Under the pieces are notes generated by a model. That model was given only the letters and a program-made list of their open reading frames with translations, did not search any database and was not told where the DNA came from. The position numbers and the translations under genes were made by a program. A DNA stretch of 34,712 bases. Source: Mesorhizobium sp. M7A.F.Ca.US.006.01.1.1. GTDB lineage: Bacteria > Pseudomonadota > Alphaproteobacteria > Rhizobiales > Rhizobiaceae. The stretch lies in NCBI RefSeq assembly GCF_003997935.1, contig NZ_RZQL01000039.1, positions 1 to 34,712 of the forward strand, in the 5' to 3' direction. This document shows, in pieces, positions 7,874 to 18,926 of the stretch (positions are counted from its first letter, which is position 1; every line of letters begins with the position of its first letter).

Positions 7874-8083
7874 TCAGATGGCTCGTTCCTTGCTCGGAAA
7901 TGCGCATTTCCAGCGCATGACCTTGAGGGTCGGGTGTTCTTGAGACCATTTCGCGATTTCGCTGGGGGCAAGGAACATGCATTGGAACAGAGTGCCGCGG
8001 CTCTCGAAATAGAGATGTTCATCTCGGCAATTGCTCGGATTGGCGCTGAGGCAAACCGTCAATATGAGATCGACCATGTCCAT
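7874..8083 (-). CDS. Small cysteine-containing protein, first gene of the transporter/SoxYZ operon
   Basis: A 69-residue protein beginning after an AGAGGTG ribosome site, 33 bases upstream of the binding-protein gene. It has no signal peptide. Four cysteines (11, 19, 35, 60) and the C-terminal pattern W46, H50-P51, V55, R57-W58, K59-C60 stand out. It aligns in register with the 66-residue product at 20118-20318, which shares W46, H50-P51, V55 and R57-W58 and the first Cys pair with the same spacing. I recognise the sequence style as a small conserved rhizobial/methylotroph family without a known function. The Cys pattern could bind a metal or carry a thiol. Coding is supported by the ribosome site, operon spacing and the paralog. 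Confidence 0.8.
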   Translation of the reverse strand: MDMVDLILTVCLSANPSNCRDEHLYFESRGTLFQCMFLAPSEIAKWSQEHPTLKVMRWKCAFPSKERAI

Positions 8084-8446
8084 TCAGCACCTCTTGCGCG
8101 TTCCCAAACGCCCATCTCGGCGAGTCCAGCCCAACCAGGAGCCAGGACAAAATCACCACTCGCCGGATTTCTCGAGGTGCCAATGGAGAAACCGGAATGA
8201 GGTCAAGCTACGCGCTCGCCCGGTAGCCGTCAACAAAGACGAATGGACAGGGCCCTTGAGCACCCAGGCCCCTAAACCTTTGTACGGTTGACTTTCACAA
8301 CATGCCAATTAGCTTCCGAGTCACGCGGCGCGGCTCCACGGGAGAAGCGGAATTTCCACTCCACCGCGTAAGGCGCATACCGACGGATCAAAGGATCGGC
8401 GTGCGCAAATCGTCCAGGGCACCCAGACGATCAATGAGGAAATGCC
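8084..8446. other. Non-coding divergent region before the cytochrome gene
   Basis: I see no gene in these 363 bases. They must contain the promoter of the minus-strand operon that starts at 8083 and the promoter of the cytochrome gene at 8447. No clear dyad or repeat stands out. Confidence 0.5.
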
Positions 8447-8827
8447 ATGCGCGCAATCGCATTTTTCGCAGTCATGTCCGTTGTGCCCTTCATCGCGAGC
8501 CAATCCCAGGCACAGGATGCGGCGGCGGGTGAGAAGGTCTTCGCCAAATGCAAGGTCTGCCATGTCGCCGACCAGGACAAGAACAAGGTCGGCCCGTCGT
8601 TGAACGGCGTCATCGGCCGAACGGCCGGCACGCACCCGGGGTTCAGCTATTCTCAGGCGATGGTCGCGGCAGGCAAGTCCGGCGTCAAATGGGATGAACC
8701 CACGCTGAAGACTTACCTTCACGATCCCAAGGCCATGGTCAAAGGAACAAAGATGGCGTTTGTCGGCCTCAAACAGGAGGAAGACATTGCCAATGTCATC
8801 GCCTATCTGAAGCAATTCTCGAAATAG
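8447..8827 (+). CDS. Periplasmic class I cytochrome c (c2/c550 type)
   Basis: A 126-residue small soluble cytochrome c. The signal peptide (MRAIAFFAVMSVVPFIASQS, cleavage near AQA) precedes the haem-binding motif CKVCH (Cys35, Cys38, His39). VGPSLNGVIGR follows, and Met103 in KGTKMAFVG is the likely second axial ligand, so the fold is that of mitochondrial-like cytochrome c2. A GAGGAAA ribosome site precedes the ATG. It probably shuttles electrons from the quinoprotein/cytochrome cL branch to a terminal oxidase. It stands alone between the transporter operon and the convergent cbb operon, so use by both methanol oxidation and general respiration is possible. Confidence 0.94.
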   Translation: MRAIAFFAVMSVVPFIASQSQAQDAAAGEKVFAKCKVCHVADQDKNKVGPSLNGVIGRTAGTHPGFSYSQAMVAAGKSGVKWDEPTLKTYLHDPKAMVKGTKMAFVGLKQEEDIANVIAYLKQFSK

Positions 8828-8832
8828 CGCGC

Positions 8833-8864
8833 CGCCGGCCGTTCGAACTTGCGTTCGGCCGGCG
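8833..8864. terminator. GC-rich hairpin between the cytochrome gene and cbbZ
   Basis: CGCCGGCCG (8833-8841) and CGGCCGGCG (8856-8864) form a perfect 9-base stem with a 14-base loop, starting 6 bases after the cytochrome stop. The two flanking genes converge, so it could terminate both. No strong T-run follows on either strand. Confidence 0.5.
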
Positions 8865-8874
8865 TTCGCCTCGA

Positions 8875-9576
8875 TCACGCATCGGCTTGCAGCCTCTGCA
8901 TTGCCGAAGGCAGATCGAAAAGGCTCTCGCAAACAAGGTCGGCGCCAAGCTCTTCCACCGGAATGTGGCTGTAGCCGCCGCGCAACAGAATGACGGCCAT
9001 GCCGGCGGCGCGTGCGGCCCCCAGGTCAGCACCACTGTCTCCGACCAGCAGCGCGTCACCCGGGTCGACGCCAAGCTGTGCCAACGCCAGCAGCAGGGCA
9101 TCGGGCGCCGGTTTCAGGTATGTCACCGCGTCTCCGCCAACGATCGCACCGAAATATTCCGTCAATCCGAAATGAAGCAGGATTTCGCGGGTCGCCAACT
9201 GCGGTTTGTTGGTTGCCACTCCCATGCTTACTCCGCCCAAATGAAAGTGCGTGAGAGCCTCCCTGACGCCAGGCATCAGCCTTGTCAGGCCTGTCAGATG
9301 CCGGCGGTAGATAGGCGCCATGACGCGGTTTGCCTCATCGAGAGCGTTGCCGAGCAGTGGCGCTCCCGACGCCGCGAAGGCTCGCTCGATCAATTTCCTG
9401 ACACCGCCGCCGATCATGGCCTTGACCCGATCCAGGCGCAGCGGCGGCAGATCGCGGCTGGCCAGCAACTCGTTGACGGCGGCCGCTATGTCCGGTGCCG
9501 AGTCGACCAGCGTGCCGTCGAGGTCGAACAGGATCGCCTTCGGCGATCGAAGCGGCCTACCTGCGCCGACGTTCAT
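8875..9576 (-). CDS. cbbZ: Phosphoglycolate phosphatase of the cbb operon
   Basis: A 233-residue HAD-superfamily phosphatase that removes 2-phosphoglycolate made by the RuBisCO oxygenase reaction. Motif I is FDLDGTLVD (nucleophile Asp about residue 18), the TNKP segment supplies motif II, LKPAPD holds the motif III Lys, and VGDSGADLGAA is motif IV. The cap domain between motif I and the central region is of the Gph type. Its ATG overlaps the stop of the thioredoxin-like gene as ATGA (9573-9576), so the two are probably translated together. It is the last gene of the cbb operon. Confidence 0.92.
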   Translation of the reverse strand: MNVGAGRPLRSPKAILFDLDGTLVDSAPDIAAAVNELLASRDLPPLRLDRVKAMIGGGVRKLIERAFAASGAPLLGNALDEANRVMAPIYRRHLTGLTRLMPGVREALTHFHLGGVSMGVATNKPQLATREILLHFGLTEYFGAIVGGDAVTYLKPAPDALLLALAQLGVDPGDALLVGDSGADLGAARAAGMAVILLRGGYSHIPVEELGADLVCESLFDLPSAMQRLQADA

Positions 9577-10130
9577 GCGGCATCCTTCCATTTGATCGAG
9601 CAGCCGATCGAGGCGATCTGGTCCAGCGGCCCGTCGCCGGTTCGGGCAACCTGCTTCATCGCCTCGAACAGATCGCGTCTCAGCCCGGGCGCTCCGGCTT
9701 CTCGTCGCGAGGCGTCCAGCCGACCGCGATATTGCAATCCCAACTCGCTGTTGAACCCGAAGAAATCGGGAGTGCACACGGCAGCGTAATCGCGCGCCGC
9801 AGTTTGGTGCTGGTCGTGTAGGTAAGGGAAGCCGAAGCCGTTCGTCGTGGCGAAGAGCTTCATCTGGTCGAAGGAATCCGCCGGGTAGGTGTCGGCATCG
9901 TTCGAGTTGATCGCGACAAAGCCGATACCTTCGGCCTTGAGGTCGTTGGCATCGCGCACGATACGTGAAATCACCGCCTTCACGTAAGGGCAGTGATTGC
10001 AGATGAAGGCCACGACCAGGCCGTTCGGGCCGGCCTGGCTGAAGATCGAATGCGACCTGCCGTCGACGCCGGGCAAAACGGCATCGATGGCGGGCCAGCC
10101 AAAATCGCAGACAGGGGGGACGGCCGCCAT
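9573..10130 (-). CDS. Thioredoxin-like (AhpC/TSA or ResA-like) protein inside the cbb operon
   Basis: A 185-residue soluble thioredoxin-fold protein without a signal peptide. The redox motif is CNHCPYVK (about residues 44-51), followed by the strand GIGFVAINSND and a TlpA-like insertion. GGAGG precedes the ATG. It lies between cbbE and cbbZ, 21 bases after the cbbE stop region, and overlaps cbbZ by the ATGA junction, so it is an operon member and not an accidental neighbour. The family includes thiol-disulfide and peroxide-related proteins. What it reduces here is unknown. The phosphoribulokinase of this operon has a single Cys, so plant-style thioredoxin control of that enzyme seems unlikely. 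Confidence 0.88.
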   Translation of the reverse strand: MAAVPPVCDFGWPAIDAVLPGVDGRSHSIFSQAGPNGLVVAFICNHCPYVKAVISRIVRDANDLKAEGIGFVAINSNDADTYPADSFDQMKLFATTNGFGFPYLHDQHQTAARDYAAVCTPDFFGFNSELGLQYRGRLDASRREAGAPGLRRDLFEAMKQVARTGDGPLDQIASIGCSIKWKDAA

Positions 10131-10151
10131 GCTTGCCTCCGATGGAATGGT

Positions 10152-10838
10152 TTACGCGGCTTTCCGGATCGCACCGTCGGCCGCCTGTCGAATGGCTCCA
10201 ATGTTGGCGCGATAGGCTGCCTCGGTGCCCCCCTTGAACACGGCCGACCCGGCGACCAGAACATTGGCACCGGCCGCGGCGACCAGCGGGGCGGTTTCGG
10301 CCGTGACGCCGCCATCGATTTCGATGTCAATCGGGCGGTGGCCAACCAGTGCCTTGATTCTCCTGATTTTCTCGATGATCGCGGAGATGAAGGCCTGGCC
10401 GCCGAAACCTGGATTGACCGTCATCAGAAGCACCAGGTCGAGCCTGTCGAGCACATATTCGATGACGTTCTCCGGCGTCGAAGGGTTCAACGATACGCCG
10501 GCCTTCTTGCCGAGATTTTTGATCGCCTGCAGGGAACGATCGAGATGCGGCCCTGCCTCTGCATGCACCGTGATGATGTCGCAGCCGGCGTCGGCGAAGG
10601 CAGCCAGATAGGCGTCGGCCGGCGCGATCATCAGATGGCAGTCGAAGATTTTGTCCGTTCGGTCGCGGATCGCCTTGATCACCGGCGGACCGAAGGTGAT
10701 GTTGGGCACGAAGTGGCCGTCCATCACGTCGAGATGGATCCAGTCGGCACCCGCCCGCACGACAGTTTCGACCTCGTCGCCGAGCCGCGAGAAATCCGCG
10801 GAAAGCACGGAGGGTGCGATGATTGTCCTGGTGACCAT
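10152..10838 (-). CDS. cbbE: Ribulose-phosphate 3-epimerase
   Basis: A 228-residue TIM-barrel enzyme interconverting xylulose 5-phosphate and ribulose 5-phosphate for RuBP regeneration. Signature stretches are visible: [13 protein letters not shown] at the N-terminus, [17 protein letters not shown] with metal-ligand His and Asp, the CHLMI His, [12 protein letters not shown], and EIDGGV with the second catalytic Asp. I choose the ATG at 10838, preceded by GGAG; a TTG five codons upstream overlaps that ribosome site. It follows cbbX by 60 bases in the cbb operon. Confidence 0.95.
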   Translation of the reverse strand: MVTRTIIAPSVLSADFSRLGDEVETVVRAGADWIHLDVMDGHFVPNITFGPPVIKAIRDRTDKIFDCHLMIAPADAYLAAFADAGCDIITVHAEAGPHLDRSLQAIKNLGKKAGVSLNPSTPENVIEYVLDRLDLVLLMTVNPGFGGQAFISAIIEKIRRIKALVGHRPIDIEIDGGVTAETAPLVAAAGANVLVAGSAVFKGGTEAAYRANIGAIRQAADGAIRKAA

Positions 10839-10898
10839 GGTCGTCGTCTCCAATCCTGTCTGCGGGTGTTGGTCGCTGCGCCAGCCGGCTTCATCCTG

Positions 10899-11837
10899 TC
10901 AGCGCATCTTCGTCTCCGGTTCGCCTTCGAGTTTCCCTTCGGCGAACACGCGGCTGCCGCGGATGTCGGATTCCTCGATGGTGATAAGATCGGCTTTGGT
11001 CAACACCCGGCTGCGCGATGCGAAAAGCCGGTTGGCCTGCCGCAGCCGCGCCCGGTCGAGCCCATTGCGGACCGAACGCGCGTTGGAAAAATGCGGCAGC
11101 CTCATGCGGATCGGGAGATACTCTTCGAGCGCACGGGATGCCGCCTCGCTGAGGCAATAATTCTGCTCCGCGAGCATGATCTCGGCGATCGATTTCAGTT
11201 CGCTGACACCGTAGTCGGGGAAATCGAGATGGTGGGCGATGCGCGAACGCATGCCGGGGTTGCTGTCGAAGAAGCGGTCCATCTTGTTCTTGTAGCCGGC
11301 AAGGATCACAACCAGATCGTCACGGTTGTTCTCCATGCATTGCAGCAGGATTTCGATCGATTCCTGGCCGTAGTCGCGTTCGTTCTCGGGCTTGTAGAGA
11401 TAGTAGGCCTCGTCGATGAAAAGCACGCCGCCCATGGCACGCTTGATCACCTCGCGGGTCTTGGGCGCGGTGTGGCCCACATACTGGCCGACGAGATCGT
11501 CGCGCGTCACGGCGACCATGTGGCCTTCGCGGACATAGCCCAGACGATGCAGGATTTCGGCCATCCTCAGCGCCACGGTGGTCTTTCCGGTGCCGGGATT
11601 TCCCGTAAAGTTCATGTGCAGCGTCGGGGCGCCCGAGGTCAGCCCGAACTTGCGGCGAAGCCGGTCGACCAGGAGGAGAGCGGCGATCTCGCGGATGCGG
11701 GTCTTCACCGGCTTCAGGCCGACGAGTTCTCGGTCGAGCCTGTCCATCACCTCATCGATGTTGGACGCCTCGAACTCGGCCTGCAGATCAACCGTCGCTT
11801 CCTGTGCGGCAGCGTCCTTGGTCATCGCGTTCAGCAT
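10899..11837 (-). CDS. cbbX: Red-type RuBisCO activase CbbX
   Basis: A 312-residue AAA+ ATPase that remodels inhibited form IC RuBisCO, pulling on the C-terminal tail of the large subunit. Walker A is GNPGTGKTT, Walker B is [12 protein letters not shown], with a sensor region ([13 protein letters not shown]) and the Arg-rich [11 protein letters not shown] segment. The pore-loop region contains [11 protein letters not shown]. The chosen ATG at 11837 begins 7 bases after the cbbS stop, with the ribosome site inside the end of cbbS; a second ATG four codons on is possible. Presence of cbbX agrees with the red-type RuBisCO next to it. Confidence 0.95.
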   Translation of the reverse strand: MLNAMTKDAAAQEATVDLQAEFEASNIDEVMDRLDRELVGLKPVKTRIREIAALLLVDRLRRKFGLTSGAPTLHMNFTGNPGTGKTTVALRMAEILHRLGYVREGHMVAVTRDDLVGQYVGHTAPKTREVIKRAMGGVLFIDEAYYLYKPENERDYGQESIEILLQCMENNRDDLVVILAGYKNKMDRFFDSNPGMRSRIAHHLDFPDYGVSELKSIAEIMLAEQNYCLSEAASRALEEYLPIRMRLPHFSNARSVRNGLDRARLRQANRLFASRSRVLTKADLITIEESDIRGSRVFAEGKLEGEPETKMR

Positions 11838-11844
11838 GGTTCGG

Positions 11845-12279
11845 CTAGCTCCGCTCGCCTTCGGGCCTGTCGGTCGCATAAGGCACGATCGAATAACCCT
11901 GGCTGCGGCCGTCGCGCTCCTGGCGCAGCAGCCGGAACCCGGGTTCGCTAGGAGGCCGGTTGACAATGAACGACATGCGCGGCGCTTCCCAGCCTTTGGT
12001 CGAATCGAAGGCGGTTACCCGCACATACATGTTCGGACAGGCTTTCCGGCAAGCATTGACCTCGAGCAGTATGCCCGCCGGATCTTTCAAGTCGAACATC
12101 GGGTTGCCGTACATTTCCCAATAGGTATTTCGCGGATGCGGATCGTCCGTGTACTCGACGCTGACCGCCCAATGGTTCTTCAGCGCGTATTTGATCTGCG
12201 CCGAAATCTGCTCGTCGGTCAGGTCGGGCAGGAACGAGAACTGCCCCTGTGTGACCTTGTTTCCCGGATTGGTCATCAT
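11845..12279 (-). CDS. cbbS: RuBisCO small subunit, form IC
   Basis: A 144-residue small subunit with the family core [14 protein letters not shown], the [25 protein letters not shown] block and FDLKD. The protein is longer than green-type small subunits and carries the C-terminal extension expected of red-type enzymes, where it forms a hairpin in the central channel. Two ATG codons are adjacent at the start; an AAAGGAA site lies 9 bases before the first. The gene begins 18 bases after cbbL and is followed closely by cbbX. Confidence 0.95.
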   Translation of the reverse strand: MMTNPGNKVTQGQFSFLPDLTDEQISAQIKYALKNHWAVSVEYTDDPHPRNTYWEMYGNPMFDLKDPAGILLEVNACRKACPNMYVRVTAFDSTKGWEAPRMSFIVNRPPSEPGFRLLRQERDGRSQGYSIVPYATDRPEGERS

Positions 12280-12297
12280 GACGACGGTTCCTTTCGT

Positions 12298-13812
<1,515 letters not shown>

Positions 13813-14891
13813 TCAGGCGGCTTTCGCGGTTGCGATTTGGGGGTCGAGTTTTCCCCCGGCGTAACGTTTCGCCATCTCGTCCATGGCGATGACCTTGATC
13901 TTCGAGGCGTTGGACGCCGTACCGAAACGCTCGAAGCGGTCCCGGCAAAGGTCGCGCAAGGCATCCATGGCGGGCTTCAGGAATTTGCGGGGATCGAACT
14001 CGCGCGGGTCTTCCGTCGCGACGCGGCGGAACTGCCCGGCCATGGCCATGCGGCAATCGGTGTCGATGTTGACCTGCGCACGCCGTAGCGGATGCCCCGC
14101 TCGATCTCCTCGACCGGGACGCCAAAAGTCTGGGGCATCTCGCCGCCATATCTGTTGATGATGTCCTGCAACTCCTGCGGCACAGAGGAAGAGCCGTGCA
14201 TGACCAGATGCGTGTTGGGCAGCTTCTCGTGGATAGCCTCGATCACCTGCATGGCCAGGATGTCGCCGTCCGGCTTGCGGGTGAATTTGTAGGCGCCGTG
14301 CGAAGTGCCGCAGGCAATCGCCAGCGCGTCGACCTGGGTTGCAGTCACAAAGTCGACCGCCTGATCGGGATCGGTCAGGAGTTGGTCGTGGGAGAGCGCG
14401 CCCTCGGCGCCGTGGCCATCCTCGGCCTCGCCTTGGCCGGTTTCCAGCGAGCCGAGCACGCCCAGTTCGCCTTCGACGGAAGCGCCGACCCAATGCGCCA
14501 TACGTGCGACGCGTTCGGTTATGGCGACGTTGTAGTCGTAGCTTGCCGGCGTCTTGGCGTCCGCCATCAAGGATCCGTCCATCATCACCGAGGTGAAGCC
14601 GTGGCGGATCGCGGAAAGGCAGGTGGCCTCGCTGTTGCCGTGGTCTTGATGGATGCATAGTGGGATGGCCGGGTGGATTTCGGTCAGCGCCTCCATCATC
14701 TTGGCCAGCATGATGTCGTTGGCATAGGTCCGGGCGCCACGCGAAGCCTGGATGATGACAGGCGCGTCGCAGGCCTTGGCCGCTTCCATGATGGCGAGGC
14801 CCTGTTCCATGTTGTTGATGTTGAATGCCGGTACGCCGTAGCCGTGCTCGGCGGCATGGTCGAGAAGCTGGCGAAGGGTGATGCGAGCCAT
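13813..14891 (-). pseudogene. cbbA: Class II fructose-bisphosphate aldolase, split by a one-base frameshift
   Basis: The zinc aldolase of the Calvin cycle (FBP and sedoheptulose-bisphosphate formation). Reading from the ATG at 14891, frame 1 gives a normal aldolase ([10 protein letters not shown], zinc site [15 protein letters not shown]) to IRYGVR near base 14077. It then derails into 28 unrelated residues and stops at 13977. The correct end ([15 protein letters not shown] through KRYAGGKLDPQIA) continues in the next frame to 13813. Family members have Arg-Lys-Val there; restoring one base in the expected AAG codon (14074-14076) gives 359 residues, the normal length. The rest of the operon is intact, so a sequencing error or very recent mutation is likely. 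As read, the enzyme would lack the NIDTD active-site motif. Confidence 0.9.
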
Positions 14892-14901
14892 TTGAATCCT
14901 C

Positions 14902-16914
14902 CTAGATGATGAGCTTCAGCGCCGCTGCAGCAACCGCTTCGGACGTGATGTTGAAATGCCGGTAGAGGTCGGGGGCAGGGGCGCTGGCGCCGAAGCCGGT
15001 CATGTCGACGAAAGCGCCGGTCTCGCCGATCCAGCGGTCCCAGCCCAGCCGGGCTGCCGCTTCGACCGCGACGCGCGGCGCCGAGCCGAGGACGGCCTTG
15101 CGGGTGGCGCTTTCCTGCTCCTCGAAAAGCTCCCAGCACGGCATCGAGACGACGGCGGCGGCGACGCCATGCTCGGTCTCCAGCCTTTCGGCGGCAGCAA
15201 CCGCGATCTCGACCTCCGAGCCGGTGGCGATCAAGGTGACGGCGCGGTGCTTTGCCGGCTCGCGCAGGATGTAAGCGCCCTGGCAGGAGCGGTTCTCGCC
15301 GCTGTGCGCCTGACGCAGCATCGGCAGGTTCTGGCGCGACAGCACCAGGACGCTCGGCCGATCCTTGCTCTTTAGCGCGAGTTCCCAGCACTCCGCCGTT
15401 TCGATGATATCCGCCGGGCGGAAGACGTTGAGATTAGGCGTGGCACGCAGCATCGCAAGGTGCTCGACCGGCTGGTGCGTCGGGCCGTCCTCGCCGAGGC
15501 CGATGGAATCGTGTGTCATCACATAGATGACGCGTTGGCCCATGAGCGCCGAGAGCCGCATCGCGCCGCGCGCATAGTCGGCGAAGCACAGGAACGTACC
15601 GCCATAGGGCACGAAACCTCCATGCAGCGCGATGCCGTTCATGGCGGCCGCCATGCCGTGCTCACGAATGCCGTAGTGAATGTAGCGGCCGGCATAGTCA
15701 CTCGGCGCAATGCGGTTCATGCCCTTGGTGATCGTCAGATTCGAGTGCGTCAGATCGGCCGAGCCGCCGACGGTCAATTCCGTTGCGCCGTTGATGGCCT
15801 CCAGCGCCATTTCAGAGGCTTTTCGCGTCGCCACCTTGGTTGCCTTCTCGACATGTTCGCGACGAAAGGCTTCGAGCGCGTCGAAGACCGTGTCGGGCAG
15901 TTCGGCGGCGACGGCGTTTTCAAAAGCCTCGCGCCGCGGCGAGGCGGCAAGCCGCTGCTCCCAGCCGCGCCGCATCGCTTCGCCGCGACCGGCAATCTCG
16001 CGCCAGGCGAAAAGGATATCATCCGGCACCTCGAACGGCGCGTGCGCCCAGCCGATGTTTTCGCGCGTCGCGGCGATCTCTGCTTCACCCAGCGGTGCGC
16101 CGTGCGTCTTCTCCGAACCGCCGAGATTGGGGGCACCCATGCCGATCACCGTGCGGCAGGCAATCAGCGATGGCCGATCCGACCGCCGCGCCGCCTCGAT
16201 TGCCGCGGCGACTGCCTCCATGTCGTGGCCGGCGACGCTTTGGACATCCCAGCCGGCGGCCTTGAAGCGCGCCGGCTGGTCCATCGACGTGGAGAGGGAG
16301 GTCGGCCCGTCAATGGAAATCGCATTGTCGTCCCAAAAGACGATCAGGCGGGAAAGCTTCAGGTGACCAGCGAGGTCTATCGCCTCGTGGCTGATGCCCT
16401 CTTGGAGGCAGCCGTCGCCCGCAATCACATAGGTATGATGATCGACCAGATCGGCACCATGGCGGGCGGCAAGCATGCGTTCCGCCAGCGCCATGCCGAC
16501 CGCCGTGGAAATGCCTTGTCCGAGCGGTCCGGTGGTGGTCTCCACGCCAAGCGCATGGCCGTATTCCGGATGTCCGGCGGTGCGGCTGCCCAACTGCCGA
16601 AATCGCTGCAATTCCTCGATCTGCATGTCTTCATAGCCGAGCAGATGATGCAGCGCGTATTGCAGCATCGAGCCGTGGCCTGCTGAAAGCACGAAACGGT
16701 CACGGTCGGGCCACTCCGGCCTCGACGGATCGATATTGATGAAGCGGTTGAACAGCACCGTTGCGACATCGGCCATGCCCATCGGCATGCCGGGGTGACC
16801 TGAATTCGCCTTTTGGACGCTGTCCATCGCCAGCGCGCGAATGGCGTTCGCCATGTCGCGCTCCGAGACGGGAGCGGTTGTGGTGACGGGCTTCAGTGCT
16901 GTTTGGCTTGTCAT
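14902..16914 (-). CDS. cbbT: Transketolase
   Basis: A 670-residue thiamine diphosphate enzyme moving two-carbon units in the regenerative part of the Calvin cycle. Visible motifs: [15 protein letters not shown] near the N-terminus, [14 protein letters not shown], the ThDP-binding [13 protein letters not shown] with the downstream DDN metal ligand, [15 protein letters not shown] with the catalytic Glu, and [19 protein letters not shown]. The ATG at 16914 follows GGAGGATGCA; an in-frame start 12 codons upstream would run into cbbP and lacks support. It begins 10 bases after the cbbP stop, and cbbA follows 10 bases after its own stop. Confidence 0.96.
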   Translation of the reverse strand: MTSQTALKPVTTTAPVSERDMANAIRALAMDSVQKANSGHPGMPMGMADVATVLFNRFINIDPSRPEWPDRDRFVLSAGHGSMLQYALHHLLGYEDMQIEELQRFRQLGSRTAGHPEYGHALGVETTTGPLGQGISTAVGMALAERMLAARHGADLVDHHTYVIAGDGCLQEGISHEAIDLAGHLKLSRLIVFWDDNAISIDGPTSLSTSMDQPARFKAAGWDVQSVAGHDMEAVAAAIEAARRSDRPSLIACRTVIGMGAPNLGGSEKTHGAPLGEAEIAATRENIGWAHAPFEVPDDILFAWREIAGRGEAMRRGWEQRLAASPRREAFENAVAAELPDTVFDALEAFRREHVEKATKVATRKASEMALEAINGATELTVGGSADLTHSNLTITKGMNRIAPSDYAGRYIHYGIREHGMAAAMNGIALHGGFVPYGGTFLCFADYARGAMRLSALMGQRVIYVMTHDSIGLGEDGPTHQPVEHLAMLRATPNLNVFRPADIIETAECWELALKSKDRPSVLVLSRQNLPMLRQAHSGENRSCQGAYILREPAKHRAVTLIATGSEVEIAVAAAERLETEHGVAAAVVSMPCWELFEEQESATRKAVLGSAPRVAVEAAARLGWDRWIGETGAFVDMTGFGASAPAPDLYRHFNITSEAVAAAALKLII

Positions 16915-16924
16915 TGCATCCTCC

Positions 16925-17797
16925 TCACGACACACGGCTCTTGCGTTCAACCAATTGCAGGATGAGCGGCGTCAGGATCAGCTGCATGGCAAGATCGAGC
17001 TTGTTGCCTGGCACCACGATGGAATTTGGCCGCGACATGAACGAGTCGTGGATCATCGACAGCAGATAGGGAAAATCGATGCCGCGCGGATTGGCGAAGC
17101 GGATAACCAGCATCGATTCGTCGGGCGTCGGAATCCAGCGCGCGATAAACGGGTTGGACGTGTCGACGATCGGCACGCGCTGGAAGTTGATGGCGGTCTG
17201 CGAGAATTGCGGGACAATGTAGCGGACATAGTCGGGCATCCGGCGCAGGATCACGTCCATCACCGCCTCGGTGGAATAGCCGCGTGTCGAACGGTCGCGA
17301 TGGATCTTCTGGATCCATTCGAGATTGATGACCGGCACGACGCCGATCTTGAGATCCGCATGCTTGGCCAAATTGATCGTGTCGGTGACGACACAGCCGT
17401 GCAGCCCCTCGTAGAAGAGCAGGTCGCTGGGAGCGAATTCGCGCCATTCGGTAAAGGTTCCCGGTGGCGTGCCGTGCTGCTTTTCCTCTTCCTCATCATG
17501 AATGTAGGTGCGGGTCTTGCCCGTTCCGCGGCGGCCATATTCCGCGAACACCTCTTCGAGAATTCCGAGTTCGTTGGCCGCGGCATTGAAATGGGTGAAG
17601 TTCGGGTTGCCGGCCTTTTCCTCTTCTGCCACCTTTGCCTTCATCGCCGCGCGGTCGTAGCGGTGGAATGCGTCGCCCTCGATGAAAGCGGCCTCGATGT
17701 TCTCGCGCCGGAAAATCAGATCGAAGATGCGCTTGACCGAGGTCGTGCCGGCGCCCGACGACCCGGTGATGGTGATGATGGGGTGCTTGGCTGACAT
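16925..17797 (-). CDS. cbbP: Phosphoribulokinase
   Basis: A 290-residue kinase making ribulose 1,5-bisphosphate, specific to the Calvin cycle. The nucleotide loop GSSGAGTTS is followed by [10 protein letters not shown] (substrate-binding Asp, His and Arg), [19 protein letters not shown] and the RDRSTRGYS segment. Length and sequence are those of the bacterial octameric type, which is controlled by NADH and not by thioredoxin; only one Cys is present. It lies 8 bases after cbbF and 10 bases before cbbT. Confidence 0.96.
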   Translation of the reverse strand: MSAKHPIITITGSSGAGTTSVKRIFDLIFRRENIEAAFIEGDAFHRYDRAAMKAKVAEEEKAGNPNFTHFNAAANELGILEEVFAEYGRRGTGKTRTYIHDEEEEKQHGTPPGTFTEWREFAPSDLLFYEGLHGCVVTDTINLAKHADLKIGVVPVINLEWIQKIHRDRSTRGYSTEAVMDVILRRMPDYVRYIVPQFSQTAINFQRVPIVDTSNPFIARWIPTPDESMLVIRFANPRGIDFPYLLSMIHDSFMSRPNSIVVPGNKLDLAMQLILTPLILQLVERKSRVS

Positions 17798-17805
17798 GGT
17801 GCTGC

Positions 17806-18852
17806 TCAGGCTCTGAACAGGCCGCGGCGGCTGAACAGCGGCGCACGCTCACCGATGTTGCTCGGCTCTGTGTGGTAGCGGGTGATGCGCGCGACTTCCC
17901 GCGCCGACCCGAAGATCATCGGCACGCGCTGATGCAGGCTCTCGGGTTCGATTTCCAGGATGCGGGTGATCGCGTCGGTGGCGGCACCACCAGCCTGTTC
18001 TATGAGATAGGCGATCGGGTTGGCCTCGTAGACGAGGCGCAGCCGTCCCTGACCATAGCCCTTGCGCCGATCGCCGGGGTAGAGAAAAACGCCGCCGCGC
18101 ATCAATATGCGGTAACAGTCGGCGACCAGAGAGGCGATCCAGCGCATGTTGAAATCCTTCTCGCGCGGTCCTTCGGTACCCTCCAGGCAGTCGTCGACGT
18201 AGAGCCGCACAGCCTCGTCCCAGTGCCGGTAGTTGGCGGCGTTGATGGCGAACTCCTGAGTGCGTTGCGGAATGATCCGACTTTCATAGGCCTGGACGAA
18301 GGTGCCGAGCCTTGTCGAGAAGACGAAGACATGCGTGCCGCTGCCGAGCGACAGGACGAGTGCCAGCTGCGGCCCATAGATGAAGAAACCGGCGCCTAGC
18401 TGGTTCACGCCCGCCTGCAAGAAAGAGGCGGCCGGATCAGCGTCCGGCGCGCCAGTTGCGGTCAGGAGCGAGAAGATCGTTCCGATCGACACGTTGGTGT
18501 CGATGTTGGAAGAGCCGTCGAGCGGGTCGATCGCAATGGCCAGTGGCGCTTGCCTGTCGAGCAGGACCGGCTGCTCCAGCTCCTCGGAGGCGTAAAGCGC
18601 GACCGGCGCACGGCGCATGGCGTCGAGGAAGATGTCGTCGGAGAAGACGTCGAGATCCTTCTGAACGTCGCCGTCGGCATTGGCGCCACGGGTTTCGGCA
18701 AAGGCGGCGCCGAGCACCCCTTGGTTGATGGTGTTGCGGACCTTGACGGCGGCCTGTGTCAACTGACGGACGGTCGTCACGACTGCCGAGCGGAATTCGT
18801 CAGGTTGGCCGAGATAGGAGTTCAGAAAAGCATCGAGCGTTGCCGCTGGCAT
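17806..18852 (-). CDS. cbbF: Class I fructose-1,6-bisphosphatase / sedoheptulose-bisphosphatase
   Basis: A 348-residue phosphatase, first gene of the cbb operon. The metal and substrate motif AIAIDPLDGSSNID is intact, as are the upstream SEELEQP block with metal-ligand Glu and the RGGVFLYPGD segment. GGGAGG lies 6 bases before the chosen ATG; the in-frame extension upstream reaches into the promoter. In cbb operons this enzyme usually also hydrolyses sedoheptulose bisphosphate. Expression is expected to depend on the divergent cbbR. Confidence 0.95.
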   Translation of the reverse strand: MPAATLDAFLNSYLGQPDEFRSAVVTTVRQLTQAAVKVRNTINQGVLGAAFAETRGANADGDVQKDLDVFSDDIFLDAMRRAPVALYASEELEQPVLLDRQAPLAIAIDPLDGSSNIDTNVSIGTIFSLLTATGAPDADPAASFLQAGVNQLGAGFFIYGPQLALVLSLGSGTHVFVFSTRLGTFVQAYESRIIPQRTQEFAINAANYRHWDEAVRLYVDDCLEGTEGPREKDFNMRWIASLVADCYRILMRGGVFLYPGDRRKGYGQGRLRLVYEANPIAYLIEQAGGAATDAITRILEIEPESLHQRVPMIFGSAREVARITRYHTEPSNIGERAPLFSRRGLFRA

Positions 18853-18926
18853 CGTAACCTCCCGGTCCGGCCGCATCTCCTCGGAGCGGCTGGACTGGAG
18901 GAATGGAAGCAAAGGTCGATAGATAA

